DNA from: an uncultured Bacilli bacterium
Lineage (GTDB): Bacteria > Bacillota_I > Bacilli_A > RF39 > UBA660
Assembly: GCA_934119955.1 (NCBI GenBank)
Contig: CAKOSZ010000003.1
Span: 62,001 to 126,000 of the forward strand
Direction: 5' to 3'
DNA: 64,000 bases
Within the stretch, counting starts at the first letter, position 1. Every line of letters starts with the position of its first letter. The translations under genes were made by a program, and so were the position numbers. The notes beneath the pieces are model-generated. The model searched no databases and was not told the DNA's origin. It saw nothing but the letters and a program-made list of their open reading frames with translations. Positions 60,104 to 64,000 of this stretch are shown piece after piece.

Positions 60104-60859
60104 CTAACCAAATAGTTTTTTAATTAAACTTGTTAAGAAATCGCTAATAATATCTAATATAATATCTAATATATTTTTAGTTTCACTACTACTATCAGTA
60201 TCTGTACTACTTAAATTATTAGATACATCATCATCGCTCCAAATTCTAAGTTTTTTACTCTTAGCAACACTTTCAACTTCTTTTAAATGATTAGTATATT
60301 CATAGTTTCCATAAAGATAAGCAACCTTAGCATATCCTTCTTCAAGAAGAGTTTCTTGCACTAATTTATTATCAGCATAAACCCATACTAAAATACGACC
60401 ATATTTGTCAGTATCATCACTATTTGCATCATATTCAACTTTTAAACTACTTGCATTAGTAAGCAAATTACAAGTAAATTCACTAGCATCTTTTCCGTAT
60501 AATTCAACTTCTTTTTTAGGATGAACTGATTCAGGAGTATCAATTGCTAGAAACCTTGCTGTTTTAATACTTCCATCACTCATTTTTAACTTAGCCGTAT
60601 CTCCATCTACACATTTAGATAAACTAACATTTTCAGTTTTCTTAGTTTTAGCCTTATAACAACTAGGTGCACTAAGTTCTTTACTATCCTTTATTACATA
60701 TTTATTATTTTCAAGTTTTACAGTATGCCAATGATTAGAGTGACTTCCATATAAGATGCCATCACACTTTATAACACTACTTTGTTTAATAGAACCACTT
60801 GTTGCATATACATTTAAACTAATTAAAAAAATAAATAAACTTAATAATATTTTCTTCAT
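60104..60859 (-). CDS. Secreted thermonuclease-like (SNase) protein
   Basis: This 251-aa protein has a signal peptide (about 1-19), a Cys/His-bearing first segment (IKCDGILYGSHSNHWHTV), the staphylococcal-nuclease domain with CVDGDTAKLKM, TARFLAIDTPES (catalytic Arg/Glu region), KYGRILVWVY and LEEGYAKV, then a Ser/Asp-rich linker and a short amphipathic tail (ILDIILDIISDFLTSLIKKL) that may bind membrane. It should degrade DNA and RNA outside the cell with Ca2+. Length and catalytic motifs look intact. Confidence 0.9.
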   Translation of the reverse strand: MKKILLSLFIFLISLNVYATSGSIKQSSVIKCDGILYGSHSNHWHTVKLENNKYVIKDSKELSAPSCYKAKTKKTENVSLSKCVDGDTAKLKMSDGSIKTARFLAIDTPESVHPKKEVELYGKDASEFTCNLLTNASSLKVEYDANSDDTDKYGRILVWVYADNKLVQETLLEEGYAKVAYLYGNYEYTNHLKEVESVAKSKKLRIWSDDDVSNNLSSTDTDSSSETKNILDIILDIISDFLTSLIKKLFG

Positions 60860-60960
60860 ACTACCTACTTTTTATATAATTTTAACATTAAATTAAGTAA
60901 AAGTAAATTTATTATTTTTTAAAAAAAATTAAGTTTTATTTATTTCATACTTACAATTAT

Positions 60961-61568
60961 TTAATAATCATTTTCAAATTTATCTATTGCGTCTAATATT
61001 TTATAAATACTTGTATGGGGATTAGTTTTTAATAATTCTTCTTTATTATTTATAACACTTTGTTCAATTGATTTAGCCTTTGTTTTAGCTTTATCTGTTA
61101 AATTATAAATTAATTTATACATATCCATACTTTCTTCATAACCATTATTTATAATTGCTAATTCTTTTTTTACTTCTTTACTAGATAAAAAATTTAATTT
61201 ATTACTACGATAGTGCATAAGATACCATATTTCAAATGTAGGAGAAGAAGTAATTATTTCAATGTTATTTTTATTACACTTTTCTTCTATTTCTTTAATT
61301 TCATTAATTCTTGTTTTATTTAAATCAGTATCTAATACTAAAAATATTTTACAATTTTCTTCTGATTTTATATCTTCATTAGCAATATAATTTAATAAAT
61401 CATTTAACATACCCTTAGATTAGTACTATTACCAGTTGAAAATTGTATTCTTAAATCTCTACTTGCAAAATTTCTAAAATAATAATATTCACTTGATTTC
61501 TTTCCGCCCTCAGAACAAATAACTATTAGAGGTCTTTTCTTGTTGTGTTTTATTTGTCCTCTAGCCAT
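60961..61568 (-). pseudogene. rloB-like gene with a one-base frameshift
   Basis: Two frames make one RloB-like protein. The first (ATG 61568 to stop 61404, 54 aa) reads MARGQIKHNKKRPLIVICSE and GGKKSSEYYYFRNFA. The second (149 aa from 61410) contains IFLVLDTDLNKT and SSPTFEIWYLMHYRS, the acidic and FExWYLLH motifs of RloB. They meet at about 61411-61420; adding one base in AATCTAAGGG gives a joined T-N-P-K-G-M-L-N-D. RloB proteins are TOPRIM-like partners of the RloA ATPase in defence loci. The start overlaps rloA by 19 bp. Real loss, slippage or a sequencing error are all possible. Confidence 0.8.
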
Positions 61569-62818
61569 AAATCAACATCCTTTATAAACGGAATTGCTCC
61601 ATATCTACCATTAATATAACCTTTTAAAATATTTTCATCTTTTCTTACAGAAAATGAATCAAGTGGATATAAATCAGTTATTCCATTACTTGGATTTTTC
61701 TCTGTAAACCAAATTTGATCTCTTCTTAATAATTCTAAATCTAATAAATTAGTAGCATGTGTTGTAAATATTAACTGACTATTGTATTTATTAATATCTG
61801 GATTATTAAATAATTTAATAATAAACTCAACTAATTTAGGGTGCATACTTCTCTCAAATTCATCTACTATTATTACTTTCGAACTAGAAAATGATCTTTT
61901 TAAAATTGGAGCAAGTGAAAATAATACTTTTGTTCCTAAGGATTCATCTATAAAATTTAATTTATAAAAATGTTTTTTATTAAATTCATCTATTACTTCA
62001 TGTTCAAGTTCTATATTAATATTTTTAGTTTTAAATACTTTACTATTTTGATTAATCTTTGGAATTAATAAATCAACCATGTTTTCATCCATGTTTTTTT
62101 CTTCATAATCTACATTTATATCTTTAATTAAAATATCTGCTTCTTTTAATAACTTTAAAGTAAATTCTTTTAAGTCTTTATCATTTTTACTATAACTTAT
62201 TAAATCATTATCTAAAATATTAGTAAAAGAATCATAAGTATCTATTACATTTAAAAACCATAAAAATGGATCTTTGGTTTTATCATAATTCCAAGAAGAA
62301 GAAGTTGCTAAGAATAATTTATTTTCAAGATTTTTATTTTTTAATTCTTCTAATTTAGTTTTATCACTATTAAATTCATAATCATTAGTATTAGTTCTTG
62401 TGAAAATATTAGTAGGTTTTTGACTATAATAAGCATCTAATATTTCATCATATATTTTATTTTCATCAGCACTAAAATAATAACGGTATTTTATATTATT
62501 AGTTATAAAAACAAATTCAAACTCACTTGGTTTATTTCTACTAGTATCATCAAGTAAAAATGGTTTAACTAAATCTAATTTACCACCAGGCATCATTAAA
62601 TTAGAAGTTCTAACCAATATAATAGCACAAGTGAAGGCTTTTATTACATTTGATTTACCTGATGCATTTGCTCCATATATAACTGAGGTTCTAAGTAAAT
62701 CAGTTATATCATTTTTTATAATATTATTAATATTTTCTTCTCCATTACCTTTTTCCATTGATAAAGTTATTTTATCTTTAAAAGATAAAAAGTTTTTAAC
62801 ACTAAATTCTATAAGCAT
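61550..62818 (-). CDS. RloA-like AAA (ABC-type) ATPase
   Basis: This 422-aa ATPase of the AAA_15/OLD-like group has N-terminal LIEFSVKNFLSFKD, Walker A VIYGANASGKSNVIKAF (about 46-62), a long insertion with a helical linker, and C-terminal Walker B KVIIVDEFERSMHP plus switch-type FTTHATNLLD. RloA/RloB pairs were first noted inside type I restriction loci and are viewed as anti-phage or related defence. Here no restriction genes are nearby. GGGTGATATT precedes ATG 62818. Confidence 0.85.
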   Translation of the reverse strand: MLIEFSVKNFLSFKDKITLSMEKGNGEENINNIIKNDITDLLRTSVIYGANASGKSNVIKAFTCAIILVRTSNLMMPGGKLDLVKPFLLDDTSRNKPSEFEFVFITNNIKYRYYFSADENKIYDEILDAYYSQKPTNIFTRTNTNDYEFNSDKTKLEELKNKNLENKLFLATSSSWNYDKTKDPFLWFLNVIDTYDSFTNILDNDLISYSKNDKDLKEFTLKLLKEADILIKDINVDYEEKNMDENMVDLLIPKINQNSKVFKTKNINIELEHEVIDEFNKKHFYKLNFIDESLGTKVLFSLAPILKRSFSSSKVIIVDEFERSMHPKLVEFIIKLFNNPDINKYNSQLIFTTHATNLLDLELLRRDQIWFTEKNPSNGITDLYPLDSFSVRKDENILKGYINGRYGAIPFIKDVDLWLEDK

Positions 62819-62839
62819 AATATCACCCTTTCATTTAGT

Positions 62840-62869
62840 ATTATACAACAAAAAGTTGAAAAAATGCAA
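62840..62869 (-). promoter_or_regulatory. Promoter of the rloA-rloB unit
   Basis: TTGCAT (62864-62869), an 18-bp spacer and TATAAT (62840-62845) on the minus strand. Confidence 0.6.
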
Positions 62870-63128
62870 TTATTTTTTGATTTTTTGTATTTTTTTCACA
62901 AATATTTAAATAATAAACAATATTTTATCTATTATTTATTATTTTATCTATCACATCATAATTTAGCAATCTTGAAACATTAAAATTTTTCTCATAAATA
63001 TAATACATCATATATTTTTTATAATAGGAATAATTAAGTCTAAACTGGTTAAATTATTAATATCGTAATTCATGGACAAATCAAGGTTTTACGAGTATTT
63101 AATGAGAAAATTTAACTGGTGGTAGTAA
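62870..63128. other. Intergenic region between rloA and the double-HTH gene
   Basis: This AT-rich stretch holds several TATAAT-like boxes (for example near 62998 and 63021) that may serve the plus-strand regulator, and GGTGG before its ATG. I see no gene, repeat or RNA here. Confidence 0.4.
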
Positions 63129-63590
63129 ATGTTTTATAATTTAAGAAAGATACGCGAACGACAAGGAATTTCTCAAAGAGAGACCGCAAGACTTTTAAAA
63201 ATAAGCAAATCTAGTTATAATTATTATGAAACAGGTGAATATATTATTTCTTTAAATCATTTAAATGATTTTTGTAATAAATTTCATGTTTCTATGGATT
63301 ATGTAGTTGGATTAACTGATATTAATACTAATTCAAATATTACTAAAAGATATAGAATTAATCCTAAGATTATAGGAATGAGAATTAAGAAAATTAGAAA
63401 AAAGAAAAAAATGACACAGATAGATTTAGCAGAACTTTTAAATACATCTCAATCTAATATTAGTGCTTACGAAAATGGAAAAAACATGGTTTTAACAGCA
63501 TTTGCTTATACAATGGCAAAAAATTTTAATATTAGTCTTGATTATATAGTCGGTCGTAGTAATACAATAAGAATTGCCAAAAAGAAATAA
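63129..63590 (+). CDS. XRE-family regulator with two tandem HTH domains
   Basis: This 153-aa DNA-binding protein has two full Cro/CI-type helix-turn-helix domains. Domain 1, about residues 3-62: NLRKIRERQGISQRETARLL, SSYNYYETG, DYVVGLTD. Domain 2, about 82-145: MRIKKIRKKKKMTQIDLAEL, SQSNISAYENG, DYIVGRS. It has no ligand or dimer domain. Such a fused tandem protein could bind an asymmetric double site without dimerising. It may regulate the divergent rloA-rloB unit. Confidence 0.9.
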   Translation: MFYNLRKIRERQGISQRETARLLKISKSSYNYYETGEYIISLNHLNDFCNKFHVSMDYVVGLTDINTNSNITKRYRINPKIIGMRIKKIRKKKKMTQIDLAELLNTSQSNISAYENGKNMVLTAFAYTMAKNFNISLDYIVGRSNTIRIAKKK

Positions 63591-63597
63591 ATAAATT

Positions 63598-63620
63598 AGT
63601 AAGAGTTTTCTTACTTTTTT
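63598..63620 (+). terminator. Terminator after the double-HTH gene
   Basis: AGTAAG - AGTTTT - CTTACT followed by five T residues on the plus strand, 8 bp after the stop. Confidence 0.82.
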
Positions 63621-63666
63621 ATTTTACATAATTAAGTTTTTATATTATAATATTTACGTGATTTGT

Positions 63667-64000
63667 ATGAATGTATTAAAAAAATGTAATTTATGTAAAA
63701 GAAATTGCTTAGTAGATAGATATAAAGTTAAAGGTTATTGCAAGCAAACAAATAAAATTAGAATTGCTAAATCTTGTCTTACTTATTTTGAAGAACCTTG
63801 TATTTCAAATGAAAAAGGATCAGGAACAATATTTTTTTCAGGTTGTAATTTAGGATGTGTTTATTGTCAAAATAAATGTATTTCAATTGATAACTTTGGA
63901 AAAGATATTAGTATTAAAAGACTTGCAGAAATAATGTTAGAACTACAAAATAAGGGAGCAATTAATATTAATTTAGTAACTCCTACACCTCACGTTATAG
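63667..64000 (+). CDS. Radical SAM protein, PflA-like (COG1313-type), partial
   Basis: The frame opens at ATG 63667 and runs past the right edge (111 codons seen). The N-terminus is Cys-rich (KKCNLCKRNCLVDR), followed by GTIFFSGCNLGCVYCQN, the CxxxCxxC radical SAM motif, and INLVTPTPHV. This is the layout of the uncharacterised PflA-like radical SAM proteins of COG1313 with an N-terminal Cys cluster. The promoter may use the TATAAT near 63644. The Shine-Dalgarno (GTGAT) is weak, so the start is only likely. Confidence 0.85.
   Translation, partial: MNVLKKCNLCKRNCLVDRYKVKGYCKQTNKIRIAKSCLTYFEEPCISNEKGSGTIFFSGCNLGCVYCQNKCISIDNFGKDISIKRLAEIMLELQNKGAININLVTPTPHVI

Overview
The window is a very AT-rich, gene-dense, mostly minus-strand bacterial chromosome segment. 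Gene content points to an uncultured, low-GC, Gram-positive lineage in or near Bacilli, possibly one of the gut groups related to Mollicutes/RF39 (inference). The supporting content is an infC-rpmI-rplT operon with a leader attenuator, CIRCE/HrcA control of htpG, SipW-type signal peptidases with TasA-like substrates, an LtaS-like enzyme, and GGTGAT/GGAGG ribosome sites. Sporulation-type remnants are present: a SpoIVFA/SpoIVFB-like pair, a YqfQ-like protein, and three TGTCGAA boxes in front of a sensor kinase. TGA is a stop codon (for example a TGATG junction at 30437-30439). No tRNA, rRNA, CRISPR array or transposase was seen.

Region by region. 1-6.1 kb: partial left-handed beta-helix protein, then an fmt - membrane protein - polA operon ending in two paralogous unknown genes. 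6.1-8.15 kb: an AbiE-type toxin-antitoxin pair with its own consensus promoter and operator, flanked by about 40-bp imperfect direct repeats that overlap the 3' end of a holin-like gene. 8.2-11.4 kb: gltX and a short RelA/SpoT homologue with altered synthetase residues. 11.5-14.6 kb: two ADP-ribosylglycohydrolase-family genes and an unknown gene. 14.7-17.1 kb: a protein of exact 35-residue mTERF-like repeats, overlapping a COG2509-like flavoprotein. 17.2-34.0 kb: a large extracytoplasmic protein region. It holds two big surface proteins, several TasA/camelysin-like proteins, and one tight eight-gene operon (32826 to 24551). That operon encodes a catalytically dead SipW-like protein, a TasA-like protein, an unknown protein, a membrane-anchored McrB-like AAA+ ATPase, a DUF2357-like protein, an intact SipW, another TasA-like protein and an LtaS-like enzyme.

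34.1-46 kb: hsp20 and htpG, a metal exporter-like permease, dCMP deaminase, mtaB, rsmE, several unknown membrane proteins and an orphan histidine kinase. 46-51.7 kb: an EIIB-like protein lacking its cysteine, tsf, rpsB, rplT, rpmI and infC with leader, and the SpoIVFA/B-like pair. Both S2 and L20 carry the same kind of C-terminal Rho-N/SAP-like module. 51.7-60.9 kb: a six-domain Big_2 surface protein, truB, an NlpC/P60-like enzyme and a small paralogue of its membrane module, galE, a PASTA-containing polysaccharide deacetylase lipoprotein, a PH-domain protein, a thioredoxin-like protein and a secreted nuclease. 60.9-64 kb: a RloA/RloB-like defence pair in which rloB is frameshifted, a double-HTH regulator, and the start of a radical SAM gene.

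The most unusual items are the mTERF-like repeat protein, the SipW/TasA/AAA+ operon, the matching tails on S2 and L20, the direct repeats around AbiE, the Spo0A-like boxes, and the non-canonical infC start. All assignments are by eye from sequence motifs; no database search was run.
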